From the NCBI GenBank assembly GCA_002361365.1, contig DEST01000090.1, forward strand, positions 1 through 50,038: DNA of 50,038 bases, read 5' to 3'. This stretch comes from Alphaproteobacteria bacterium UBA3307 (GTDB lineage Bacteria; Pseudomonadota; Alphaproteobacteria; RF32; CAG-239). Below the pieces are notes generated by a model, which worked only from the letters and a program-made list of their open reading frames with translations, had not been told where the DNA came from and ran no database searches. Position 1 is the stretch's first letter; each line of letters starts with the position of its first letter. Shown piece by piece: positions 1-7,667 of this stretch. Both the position numbers and the translations under genes were made by a program.

Positions 1-38
1 CTACTGCCAAAAAGGCTACAACAAAAAAGACAAAATAA
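1..38 (+). CDS. 3' end of an upstream gene with a Lys/Thr/Ala-rich tail
   Basis: Frame 3 reads TAKKATTKKTK and stops at TAA 36-38. A basic Lys/Ala/Thr tail of this kind ends several bacterial DNA-binding proteins, such as histone-like proteins or topoisomerase I, but eleven residues cannot decide which. A strong intrinsic terminator follows 32 bases later, which supports this being a real gene end on the plus strand. Confidence 0.45.
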   Translation, partial: TAKKATTKKTK

Positions 39-70
39 GCCTTAAATTATGTAAAGATTAGAAAATAAAA

Positions 71-105
71 AAATCCGAAGATTGCTGAGCAATTTTCGGA
101 TTTTT
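71..105 (+). terminator. Intrinsic terminator after the partial upstream gene
   Basis: Arms AAATCCGAA (71-79) and TTCGGATTT (95-103) enclose an inner ATTGC/GCAAT stem with a TGA loop, and a T-run follows. The A-rich 5' flank means it could also act on the minus strand, just after the small ORF that ends at 118. Confidence 0.85.
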
Positions 106-117
106 GGTGAGAGCCTC

Positions 118-393
118 TTAGCACTTTGGACTACCAACACGGCAGCGCGTGCTTGTTCCGAATCCGGCATTCTCTAAACGAGCGATGCGGTTGGCGTGGC
201 GGAGGCAGGAAATATCCTGTGAAGAGTAACCTTTCTCCTTGAGCAGTCTATCTTCCTCGGCCTGATCGGCAACGAGTGCAGATTTCAACTGACGACCGCG
301 AGCAAGAGCCATAAGACGTCCTGCAACCTTGTTCTCAGGCACCTGAATACCGGCACACCATACTAATTTCACACTGTTTTTTGTTGTGGTCAT
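118..393 (-). CDS. Small hypothetical protein, 91 residues
   Basis: I do not recognise this protein. It is basic, with a charged, probably helical middle (residues 25-70) and four cysteines (residues 13, 63, 83, 91), the last being the C-terminal residue. It has no signal peptide or membrane segment. Codon use differs from the neighbours, with many CAG, GAG, CTC and CGC codons where nearby genes prefer A/T-ending ones; this suggests foreign origin or unusual selection. No Shine-Dalgarno sequence precedes the ATG. A consensus -35 box (TTGACA) lies about 65 bases upstream, and the terminator at 71-105 lies just past the stop. Gene status is likely but not certain. Confidence 0.5.
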   Translation of the reverse strand: MTTTKNSVKLVWCAGIQVPENKVAGRLMALARGRQLKSALVADQAEEDRLLKEKGYSSQDISCLRHANRIARLENAGFGTSTRCRVGSPKC

Positions 394-434
394 AATTGTA
401 ATTTTTTTGATAAATAATTCGATTTCTGTCTATA

Positions 435-463
435 TAGTTAACATAATTAAAATCTTTTGTCAA
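435..463 (-). promoter_or_regulatory. Possible promoter for the 91-residue ORF
   Basis: The minus strand has a perfect TTGACA at 463-458. The -10 position 17 bases on (TAACTA, 440-435) is poor, and a TATATA lies a few bases further down. The evidence is mainly the -35 box. Confidence 0.3.
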
Positions 464-544
464 TATATTTTTTCAAAAAATTGTTGTTTTTGTATCCCGT
501 TTTGTTAATATCTGAATAAATACAATAAAATAAGTGGCAAAACT

Positions 545-1387
545 ATGGAAACAAAACAAAAAAAATTGGGGATTATTGCCGGCGGCGGTGTGTTGCCGCA
601 AATCTTAATCGAACACTGCCGGCAAATGGGGCGCGAATATTTTGTGCTTGCCATTGAAAACAACGCCGACCGCGCCATTTTTAAACCGGATATGCCGTAT
701 AAATGGTTGCGAATCGGTCAAGCCGGAACCGGTTTTAAATTGATGCACGAGCAAAATGTGGAAGAAGTCATTATGATAGGAACTATCCGCCGCCCAAGTC
801 CGGCAGATTTGGTACCGGATTTACGTACGGCGGCTTTTTTTGCACGAATCGGGCTTAAATCTTTGGGCGATGACGGAATTTTACGCGCGTTGATTAAAGA
901 GATCGAATCGGAAAATATGCGGGTAGTCGGTATTCACGAAGTTTTGCCGGATTTGTTGGTAAAAACCGGCTGTTTGACCAAAACCAAACCGGATAAGCAA
1001 GCGCTTGCCGATATTGCTCGCGGAGTCGAAATCGGGCTTGAACTCGGGAGTTTAGATGTGGGGCAATCTGTGATTGTACAGCAAGGTTTGGTGCTCGGGG
1101 TTGAAGGAATAGAAGGTACGGATAAATTGATTGAGCGTTGCGGTACATACTTGCGCAAAGGTGTCGGCGGCGTACTGATTAAACTGCGCAAACCACAGCA
1201 GGATATGCGCATCGATTTACCGACCATCGGTATCAAAACCATTGAAAATCTGCATCAATCCGGTATGCGCGGGTTGGCAATTCACGCCGGAAATGCGTTG
1301 ATTGTCAATGAGCAGGAAGTGCTTAAATTGGCAGATAAATATAAGATGTTTGTGGTCGGTATTGAACCGACGGAGGTGAAAAAATGA
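545..1387 (+). CDS. lpxI: UDP-2,3-diacylglucosamine pyrophosphatase LpxI
   Basis: LpxI hydrolyses UDP-2,3-diacylglucosamine to lipid X and UMP, the fourth step of lipid A synthesis; alphaproteobacteria typically use it in place of LpxH. The 280 residues match the family length. An N-terminal Rossmann-like GIIAGGGVLP motif (9-18), IGTIRRP (78-84) and GDDGILR (108-114) are recognisable family signatures. The stop codon overlaps the lpxB start as ATGA, so the two are translationally coupled and act in consecutive steps. The Shine-Dalgarno sequence before the ATG is weak. Upstream lpx genes (lpxD, fabZ, lpxA), often adjacent in this class, are not here. A promoter must lie in 394-544, but I see no clear one. 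Confidence 0.93.
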   Translation: METKQKKLGIIAGGGVLPQILIEHCRQMGREYFVLAIENNADRAIFKPDMPYKWLRIGQAGTGFKLMHEQNVEEVIMIGTIRRPSPADLVPDLRTAAFFARIGLKSLGDDGILRALIKEIESENMRVVGIHEVLPDLLVKTGCLTKTKPDKQALADIARGVEIGLELGSLDVGQSVIVQQGLVLGVEGIEGTDKLIERCGTYLRKGVGGVLIKLRKPQQDMRIDLPTIGIKTIENLHQSGMRGLAIHAGNALIVNEQEVLKLADKYKMFVVGIEPTEVKK

Positions 1388-2538
1388 AATATTATTTGAT
1401 TGCCGGAGAACCATCAGGCGATGCGCTTGGTGCACGCTTAATGCAAGCTATCCGACGGCAGGACCAAGACGCATTTTTTATGGGAATCGGCGGAGAGACT
1501 ATGCAAACTCAAGGGCTATCTTCGCTATTTGATATCTCTGAATTGGCGGTAATGGGCTTGGCTGAGGTTATTCCCAGTATTCCGCGAATTTTGCATCGCA
1601 TAAATCAAACTGTGGCGGAAATTGAGCGCTTACGCCCCGATGTAGTGATTACAATTGACAGTTGGAGTTTTTGTGCACGAATCCATAAAAAATTACGCAA
1701 GCTGAATTTAAACATTCCACAAGTGCATTATGTAGCTCCTCAAGTCTGGGCTTGGAAAAAAAAACGCGCACGCACGATGCATAAATATATTGATTTACTG
1801 CTGACATTGTTTCCATACGAGCCGAAATATTTTACGCCATACAACTTGGAAACAGTGTTTGTAGGACATCCGGTGATTGAAAATGTGGCTACACGCAAAA
1901 TCAGTGCACAAGATTTTCGCTCCAAATATGAAATTCCGGCCAATAATAAAATTATGCTGTTGCTGCCGGGGTCAAGACATAATGAGGTGGAGCGCCTGTT
2001 GCCTGATTTTTTACAAGTTGTGCAAAAAATGCAATCTAATCATTTTAATTTTTCGTATTTATTACCTACTGTCAGAACTGTGGCTACAAGAGTTAAAAAA
2101 GCTGTTACCGAATCCGGATTGCCCATTACTGTAATTGAAGGAGAAGATGCACGCCGTGCCGCTTTTCAAAATGCTGACGTGGCCATTGCTGCTTCAGGCA
2201 CAGTGGCTCTGGAATTGGCTATTTTAAATGTACCGCATATTATCGCCTACAAAGTACCAAAGCTGACCGAATGGGCAGCAAAACACTTTCTGCATATTCA
2301 GTTTGTGAATCTGACTAACATTCTTTTAGGGTATGAGGTTGTACCGGAATTGTTGCAAGAATCATGTAATCCTGATAATATTTTGCAATATATTGAACAA
2401 TTTTTGAGCAAAAATTCACTTTATACCAGACAAATCGAGAATTTTGCCAAGTTACGGCGTCTACTGGGACTCAACGAACAGACACCGAGTGATAATGCCG
2501 CCGCAGTTATCTTGGAGTTTATTAAGCACCGCAAATGA
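1384..2538 (+). CDS. lpxB: Lipid-A-disaccharide synthase LpxB
   Basis: LpxB is a GT19 glycosyltransferase that joins lipid X to UDP-2,3-diacylglucosamine to give the lipid A disaccharide at the inner face of the cytoplasmic membrane. The 384 residues are the usual length. The diagnostic GEPSGDALGA motif is at residues 8-17, followed by the family stretches HYVAPQVWAWKKKR and LLPGSRHNEV and the donor-site region with ASGTVALELA. It overlaps lpxI upstream and comEC downstream, both by ATGA, forming a three-gene operon. Nothing is missing. Confidence 0.96.
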   Translation: MKYYLIAGEPSGDALGARLMQAIRRQDQDAFFMGIGGETMQTQGLSSLFDISELAVMGLAEVIPSIPRILHRINQTVAEIERLRPDVVITIDSWSFCARIHKKLRKLNLNIPQVHYVAPQVWAWKKKRARTMHKYIDLLLTLFPYEPKYFTPYNLETVFVGHPVIENVATRKISAQDFRSKYEIPANNKIMLLLPGSRHNEVERLLPDFLQVVQKMQSNHFNFSYLLPTVRTVATRVKKAVTESGLPITVIEGEDARRAAFQNADVAIAASGTVALELAILNVPHIIAYKVPKLTEWAAKHFLHIQFVNLTNILLGYEVVPELLQESCNPDNILQYIEQFLSKNSLYTRQIENFAKLRRLLGLNEQTPSDNAAAVILEFIKHRK

Positions 2539-4514
2539 AAAAACTCCTGCTCAAATTTTTTATTGGGTTAAAGCATAATATTGCGGCTGAGCCAGACCGC
2601 TTAATTGCGTGGGTGCCTTTTTATTTTGCATTGGGAATCGCTCTTTATTTTGCTTTGCCGTTTGAACCAAATTTATGGTTTTCACTTGGCGGTTTCGAGC
2701 TTTGCTTAGTGTTGTTTTATGTTTTTCGCTACAAAAATTTTCACTCTCTATTTATTGCCATGTTGTTAATTCTCAGCGGGTTTTTGAATATTCAGGCACA
2801 AACATTATATAAAACACGTCATATCGAAAATATTACTGATAAAACAATTACATATCTACGTGGAACAATACAAAATATTTCTTATTCCGAACACGGTAAA
2901 ATGCGTTTGATGCTGACTGATGCGGCGGATTTTGATAAACAGCTTAAAGGCAATTATCGAATTACGGTAACACCTGAGCCGGAAAATGTGCAAATTGGAC
3001 AATGCGTAGAAATGATAGCGACTATATTTCCGCGTAAACCTTTAGCCATCCGCAACGGATATCGCCTTGACCGCAAACAATTCTATGAGAGCCTTAGTGC
3101 CATCGGTTATTCTAACAGCGAAACATTTGTGATTGACTGTCTGCCAAACACAACACATAACCGCTTTAGACTTGCTTTAAACACTTGGCGACACCAGATT
3201 ACGACCTATATTGATTCGGTATTACCACCTGCGCAGAGTGGAGTTGTCGATGCTATTCTGCTTGGCGAAAAATCTCATTTGCCACACGACATTATTAACA
3301 ATTACAGAGATTCCGGCCTTGCACATTTTTTATCTGTATCAGGTTTGCATTTAAGTGCTGTTGCCGGATTTATTTTTTATGTGGTACGCTTTTTGCTGGC
3401 ACTGTTTCCGGCTGTTGCCTTACGCTGGGATATCAAAAAATATGCCGCAATTGTTGCTATTCTATTCAGTGCTTTTTACCTCTTAATTTCCGGTATGGCC
3501 ATACCTGCTCAGCGTGCTTTTATTATGACGACTGTTGTGTTGCTTGGAATAATTTTCAACCGACAGGCTATCTCTATCCGAATGGTCAGCTTTGCGGCAC
3601 TGGCGGTTTTGATTATTTCGCCACAAGCACTGATTTCAATCAGCTTTCAAATGTCGTTTGCCGCAGTATACGCCTTAGTGGCATTTTATGAAAATCATCG
3701 GCATACAACTTATTGTCAACATGGCTTTATGGCAACGGTCGGACTCTATTTAGGCGGTATTGTGCTGTGTGATTTGGTGGCAAGTCTAGCTACGGCTCCT
3801 TTCTCTTTATATCACTTTCATCGACTGGCACTATATACCAGTTTAGGCAATTTGTCGGCCGGTCCGCTTATTGGGTTATATTTAATGCCGTTAGTTTTAT
3901 TATGCCTGCTCACATTACCACTGCATTTGGCTCTATATCCGCTTAAAGCACTTGGATTGGGAATAAAACTTCTTAACCATATTACGGATTTTGTAGCGCA
4001 TTTGCCGTATAGTGTTTGGCAAACAGATGCATTGCCATTATGGGCTTTGATTTTGATTGTTTGCGGCGGATTTTGGTTATGTGTATGGCAAAAACGTTGG
4101 CGCTTTTGGGGGTTATTACCAATCATAGGAGGCATCATTCCCTTATTTTTTGCACAATCAAAGCCGGATATGGTATTTTCGGCAAATGCCGCCGATATTG
4201 CAATACGCGACAATAATGATGATTTAGTTATGTTACCGCGCCAAAATGATACATGGACCAAAAGTTTGTGGACCGAAAATTTGCAACTGAAAATATTAAA
4301 ACAAACAGAACAGGAAAATTTGCAAATATCCGACTTAAAATGTGAAAATTCCGGCAAATGCATTTATAAAAATATAATAACTTTCGATAATACTGGCAAT
4401 ATCTGGCTGAATGGAGAAAAAATCAATACTTCCGCCGGCGGATATATATTTTTGCAAGAAAAAGCATATTGGCAACCTTTATGGGAACCACAGCAACGTG
4501 CGTGGGAAAGATAA
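2535..4514 (+). CDS. comEC: ComEC/Rec2-family membrane channel protein
   Basis: ComEC forms the inner-membrane channel that passes single-stranded DNA into the cytoplasm during natural transformation. This 659-residue protein has N-terminal membrane segments, an OB-like soluble stretch and then the Competence domain, with LLGEKSHLP near residue 241 and FLSVSGLHLS near 265, followed by about eight hydrophobic segments. After the last one only about 100 residues remain, with no metallo-beta-lactamase motif (HxHxDH); short forms of this kind occur in alphaproteobacteria. The start overlaps the lpxB stop (ATGA). No other competence gene lies in the window, so function in DNA uptake is inferred from family only. 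Confidence 0.88.
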   Translation: MKKLLLKFFIGLKHNIAAEPDRLIAWVPFYFALGIALYFALPFEPNLWFSLGGFELCLVLFYVFRYKNFHSLFIAMLLILSGFLNIQAQTLYKTRHIENITDKTITYLRGTIQNISYSEHGKMRLMLTDAADFDKQLKGNYRITVTPEPENVQIGQCVEMIATIFPRKPLAIRNGYRLDRKQFYESLSAIGYSNSETFVIDCLPNTTHNRFRLALNTWRHQITTYIDSVLPPAQSGVVDAILLGEKSHLPHDIINNYRDSGLAHFLSVSGLHLSAVAGFIFYVVRFLLALFPAVALRWDIKKYAAIVAILFSAFYLLISGMAIPAQRAFIMTTVVLLGIIFNRQAISIRMVSFAALAVLIISPQALISISFQMSFAAVYALVAFYENHRHTTYCQHGFMATVGLYLGGIVLCDLVASLATAPFSLYHFHRLALYTSLGNLSAGPLIGLYLMPLVLLCLLTLPLHLALYPLKALGLGIKLLNHITDFVAHLPYSVWQTDALPLWALILIVCGGFWLCVWQKRWRFWGLLPIIGGIIPLFFAQSKPDMVFSANAADIAIRDNNDDLVMLPRQNDTWTKSLWTENLQLKILKQTEQENLQISDLKCENSGKCIYKNIITFDNTGNIWLNGEKINTSAGGYIFLQEKAYWQPLWEPQQRAWER

Positions 4515-4552
4515 AATCTTTGCACAAATTTGTGTTATTATTTTTGTAGCAT

Positions 4553-5368
4553 CTAAAATTTGATTAAATACGCCGCATAAATTATCCAGAGCCCGACCAT
4601 AAAAGTCGTTATAAAGTTAATATATGTGCTGCTATCTAAGCTATTTTCAACCGATTCTGCTATTTTTAGGCCATAAGAATTAAGAGTTTTATCACCAACT
4701 CGGCGCAAATAGCTATAAAGTACAGAAACATATATCAGTGTAAAATACAACAGCAGCACAATATTACGTATGCCTAAATTCCAACAAACAAGAGTTGCCA
4801 AGGCCAGAATTACCGCCGGTAATACCCACCAACCGGACATTGACACATCGTGCAACCGACGCACGCATGAACTGGCTGCCGGCAACAAAAAATAAACGGC
4901 AAAAATATCCAAAACCATTTTTGGTTCAGAAAGAAAATATCCGACCAAAGACATCAATAAAAAAATCACCAAGCTAACAGATTGAAATGCCCAAAATTCA
5001 TAACGTGAAGTACGCCCGCTGAAATCTGCCATCCGCGTAAGAGCCTCACTCCAACATTTTAGAGCTCCTTTATTTGTTTGATTTATTGACTTAAGAGGAA
5101 TTTCGTTCATCTTTGTTTTAGGCATTATTTTATTGTCTGGATTTTGTTCCGTTTTGGGCTCAACTTTTCGCTCAGGTTCAAGTTCAGAAGCAGAAGTATG
5201 TACCGAGCTTGAAGTAAATGTCTGCGGCTGGCCTACAATATAACTATTTGGTTGTGATTGACCGATGGTGAAATTGCCAGAAGTATGTTTCATTTCGCCG
5301 TTTGACGTACTTACAGTATGTGCCTGTGGCGTTTGGTTAATGCCGTTGTTTTCAGAAAATTCCACCAT
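4553..5368 (-). CDS. DUF805 membrane protein with a long polar N-terminus
   Basis: Residues about 102-240 form a DUF805 domain: the FSGRTSRYEFWAF entry, several hydrophobic helices, and the conserved RRLHD motif followed by SGWW. Its function is unknown. Residues 1-100 are polar, rich in Thr, Ser, Gln and Pro, and look disordered. I start at the ATG at 5368 because GGGAG lies just upstream; an open frame continues to 5521 but would run into tsf. The gene follows tsf on the same strand with a hairpin between them (5392-5423), so it may be partly uncoupled. A final hydrophobic segment (residues about 250-268) ends the protein. Confidence 0.75.
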   Translation of the reverse strand: MVEFSENNGINQTPQAHTVSTSNGEMKHTSGNFTIGQSQPNSYIVGQPQTFTSSSVHTSASELEPERKVEPKTEQNPDNKIMPKTKMNEIPLKSINQTNKGALKCWSEALTRMADFSGRTSRYEFWAFQSVSLVIFLLMSLVGYFLSEPKMVLDIFAVYFLLPAASSCVRRLHDVSMSGWWVLPAVILALATLVCWNLGIRNIVLLLYFTLIYVSVLYSYLRRVGDKTLNSYGLKIAESVENSLDSSTYINFITTFMVGLWIIYAAYLIKF

Positions 5369-5390
5369 TTTATCTCCCTTTTCAAGATTC

Positions 5391-5424
5391 AAAGGCACTT
5401 CCGGAATTTGCCGAAAGTGCCTTG
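5391..5424 (-). terminator. Hairpin after tsf
   Basis: Arms AAGGCACTT (5392-5400) and AAGTGCCTT (5415-5423), extended inward by CGG/CCG, form a strong stem-loop between tsf and the DUF805 gene. Only a short T stretch follows on the minus strand, so termination may be partial. Confidence 0.65.
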
Positions 5425-5438
5425 CCTTATTTTGTTGA

Positions 5439-6362
5439 TTATTTTGCCAACTGAGCTTGTACTTCGGCTGCAAAATCTTCCTCTTTCTTTTGCAAACCGT
5501 CTCCCAGTTTAAAGAACACATAGTCCGTCAATTTAATGTCTGCACCGCATTCTTTTGCTACTTCGGCAATAACATCTTTAACTTTTTTATCCGGATCCAT
5601 AATATAATTTTGTTCTTCCAAAACCACTTCTTCATAAAACTTGCGAATCCGACCTTCTACCATTTTTTCGATGATATTAGCCGGTTTTCCGGAAGCCGCG
5701 GCTTGTTCGGCAAAAATAGATTTTTCGTGTTCAACCGCAGTCGGTTCAACGTTTTCAATATTCAGAGCAATCGGTTGAGCAGCTGCAACATGCATAGCAA
5801 TATGCTTACCTAAATCAGCCAATTTTGCTTTGTCCGCAGTTGATTCCAACGCCACTAAGACACCGATTTTACCCAATCCGGCACGAGCGGCATTGTGGAT
5901 ATACGAGCAAACCAAACCATTGTTTACACTCACAACCTTCGCGCGGCGCAAATTCATATTTTCGCCAATACGCGCAATCATATCGGTCAGTCGTTCGCCA
6001 AAGGTTTTTCCGCAGGCATCTGCGGCGTTTTTCATTGCCTCGACATCACCGTTGCAAGCAAGTGCAACCTTGGCGGCATCTTCAACATAAGCTTGAAAAA
6101 TATCGTTTTTTGCCACAAAATCCGTTTCGGAATTAACTTCTACCGCGGCACCTTTGTTACCGTCAACATAAACGGCAACCAAACCTTCGGCAGCGATACG
6201 GCTGGATTTTTTCGCAGCAGAGGCCAAACCTTTTTTGCGCAACCAATCAACAGCGGTTTCCATATTTCCGTTTGCTTCAACCAAAGCCTTTTTGCAATCA
6301 AGCATACCGGCACCGGTCGTTTCTCTCAATTCTTTTACCATAGCGGCTGTAATATCTGCCAT
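5439..6362 (-). CDS. tsf: Elongation factor Ts
   Basis: EF-Ts is the guanine nucleotide exchange factor that releases GDP from EF-Tu in the cytoplasm. The 307 residues fit alphaproteobacterial EF-Ts. The N-terminal module with LRETTGAGMLDCKKAL (12-27) and the EF-Tu-contacting TDFVAKN motif (80-86) are intact, followed by the core and the C-terminal module. The start at 6362 has AAGGAT upstream; an upstream extension of the open frame to 6443 is not needed. It follows rpsB on the same strand, the classic rpsB-tsf operon, with a GC-rich hairpin (6404-6430) between them. Confidence 0.97.
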   Translation of the reverse strand: MADITAAMVKELRETTGAGMLDCKKALVEANGNMETAVDWLRKKGLASAAKKSSRIAAEGLVAVYVDGNKGAAVEVNSETDFVAKNDIFQAYVEDAAKVALACNGDVEAMKNAADACGKTFGERLTDMIARIGENMNLRRAKVVSVNNGLVCSYIHNAARAGLGKIGVLVALESTADKAKLADLGKHIAMHVAAAQPIALNIENVEPTAVEHEKSIFAEQAAASGKPANIIEKMVEGRIRKFYEEVVLEEQNYIMDPDKKVKDVIAEVAKECGADIKLTDYVFFKLGDGLQKKEEDFAAEVQAQLAK

Positions 6363-6403
6363 TATTTTAATCCTTATACTTAAATTTTTATTTTTCAAAC
6401 ACA

Positions 6404-6430
6404 GCGCGGCAATCAAATTGACCGCCGCGC
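6404..6430 (-). other. GC-rich stem-loop in the rpsB-tsf intergenic region
   Basis: Arms GCGCGGC (6404-6410) and GCCGCGC (6424-6430) form a seven-pair stem in an otherwise AT-rich gap. On the minus strand TGTGTTTGAAAAA follows, not a proper U-run. It may act as a partial attenuator or as an mRNA-stabilising hairpin that sets the rpsB:tsf ratio. Confidence 0.5.
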
Positions 6431-6461
6431 CCTCAATCCTCATAGAATCAGCGAGTTACGC

Positions 6462-7274
6462 TTATTCAGCGGAAACATCGGCTTCTTTTGCGGCCTTAGT
6501 TTTGCGTGGTGCACGTTTTTTAGGAGCTGCTTTTTCTTCAGCGTCAACTTCTGCATCGGCAACATCTAAGCCTTTTGCTGCGATTTCAGCAGAAACACCG
6601 TCCAAAATCGCACCGGAAATCAAATCACAATAGAACTGAATTGCTCTGATTGCATCATCATTACCCGGTACCGGATAGTCAACGTCATTCGGATTGGCAT
6701 TGGTATCTACAATACCAACTACCGGAATACCCAGCTTTTTGGCTTCTTTAACGGCCAAAGCCTCTTTAGGCGTATCAATAACAAACAGCAAGTCCGGCTG
6801 ACCGCCCATATCTTTGATACCATTCAAAACAACAGAAAGCTTTTCACGTTCTTTTTTATAGTTCAAAATTTCTTTTTTGGTATAGCCATCATACGCGTTT
6901 TTTTCTTCCATTTCGTTAAGTTTATTTAAGCGCGTAATTGATTTATACACGGTTTTCCAGTTTGTAAGCATACCGCCGAGCCAACGGTAATTAACATAGT
7001 ACTGGCCGCATCTTTCCGCACTTTCCTTAACAATTTCTTGTGCCTGACGTTTGGTTGCAACAAATAAAACCTTACCGCCCTGAGCCACTACATCGCGCGT
7101 AACATTCAGCGCGTTATAAAGCATCGGATAAGATTTTTGCAAGTCGATAATATGAACATTATCTTTTTTGCCGTAAATATACGGCGCCATCTGTGGATTC
7201 CAACGGCGAGCGTGGTGTCCGAAGTGTACGCCAGCTTCAACCATCTGACGTAATGTAAATGTAGGAATTGTCAT
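6462..7274 (-). CDS. rpsB: 30S ribosomal protein S2
   Basis: S2 is a primary component of the small ribosomal subunit. The protein opens with LRQMVEAGVHFGHHARRWNP, the S2 signature, and contains LFVIDTPKEALAVKEA and VDTNANP in the expected order. It is 270 residues long; the last 35 or so form a charged Ala/Lys/Glu-rich tail, common in alphaproteobacterial S2. The start at 7274 has AAAGGAT at good spacing; the open frame reaches 7478 but that part is the mRNA leader. It is cotranscribed with tsf. Confidence 0.97.
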   Translation of the reverse strand: MTIPTFTLRQMVEAGVHFGHHARRWNPQMAPYIYGKKDNVHIIDLQKSYPMLYNALNVTRDVVAQGGKVLFVATKRQAQEIVKESAERCGQYYVNYRWLGGMLTNWKTVYKSITRLNKLNEMEEKNAYDGYTKKEILNYKKEREKLSVVLNGIKDMGGQPDLLFVIDTPKEALAVKEAKKLGIPVVGIVDTNANPNDVDYPVPGNDDAIRAIQFYCDLISGAILDGVSAEIAAKGLDVADAEVDAEEKAAPKKRAPRKTKAAKEADVSAE

Positions 7275-7440
7275 TTTATATATCCTTTTTCCGGTTAAAC
7301 CTCCGCAGACTCTTGGCTTTTTACAGCACCGGAGCGACAAGAACTTTAGGCTCTGACGCCTGTCTGCGTGTGTATTGTTATAAAGCCGCACCATTGCGAC
7401 TTCAGGCACTTTTTTAACACATTTTTTTGATTTTTCAAGC
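7275..7440 (-). promoter_or_regulatory. 5' leader of rpsB, possible autoregulatory RNA
   Basis: The roughly 160 bases before rpsB are GC-richer than the AT-rich DNA beyond them and contain several short complementary segments. rpsB mRNA leaders are controlled by free S2 in other bacteria. I could not assign a specific fold, so this is a suggestion from position and composition only. Confidence 0.3.
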
Positions 7441-7487
7441 ATTTTTTTATATTTTTCAGCTTTTTTTGCATAAGACAAACATTATAC

Positions 7488-7516
7488 TTGCAAAATCATA
7501 TTTTTATGCCTATGAT
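7488..7516 (+). promoter_or_regulatory. Promoter of tRNA-Gly
   Basis: TTGCAA (7488-7493), a 17-base spacer and TATGAT (7511-7516) put the transcription start close to the first base of the mature tRNA at 7528. Confidence 0.6.
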
Positions 7517-7527
7517 GCTTTTGTTGT

Positions 7528-7601
7528 GCGGGCGTAATTCAATGGTAGAATAGAAGCTTCCCAAGCTTATAACGGGGGTTCGATTCCCCTCGCCCGCTCC
7601 A
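7528..7601 (+). tRNA. tRNA-Gly(CCC)
   Basis: The 74 bases fold as a cloverleaf: the acceptor stem GCGGGCG pairs with CGCCCGC, the anticodon loop is TTCCCAA (anticodon CCC), the T loop has GGTTCGATTCC, and the CCA end is encoded at 7599-7601. It closely resembles the E. coli tRNA-Gly(CCC). The anticodon stem has one apparent mismatch at its outer pair (G-A). Confidence 0.96.
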
Positions 7602-7667
7602 TTGTGTGCATTTAACGCTTTCTAATTCTTCAACTTCACCTGTTTACTGTTTTATCAGGAGTTGCCT

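Noticed and set aside
3818..4363. A 181-codon minus-strand open frame
   Set aside because: It is antisense to comEC, with no ribosome site and no recognisable domain, while comEC on the plus strand is clear.
5369..5521. N-terminal extension of the DUF805 protein
   Set aside because: It would cross the hairpin and run into tsf; a good ribosome site stands before the ATG at 5368.
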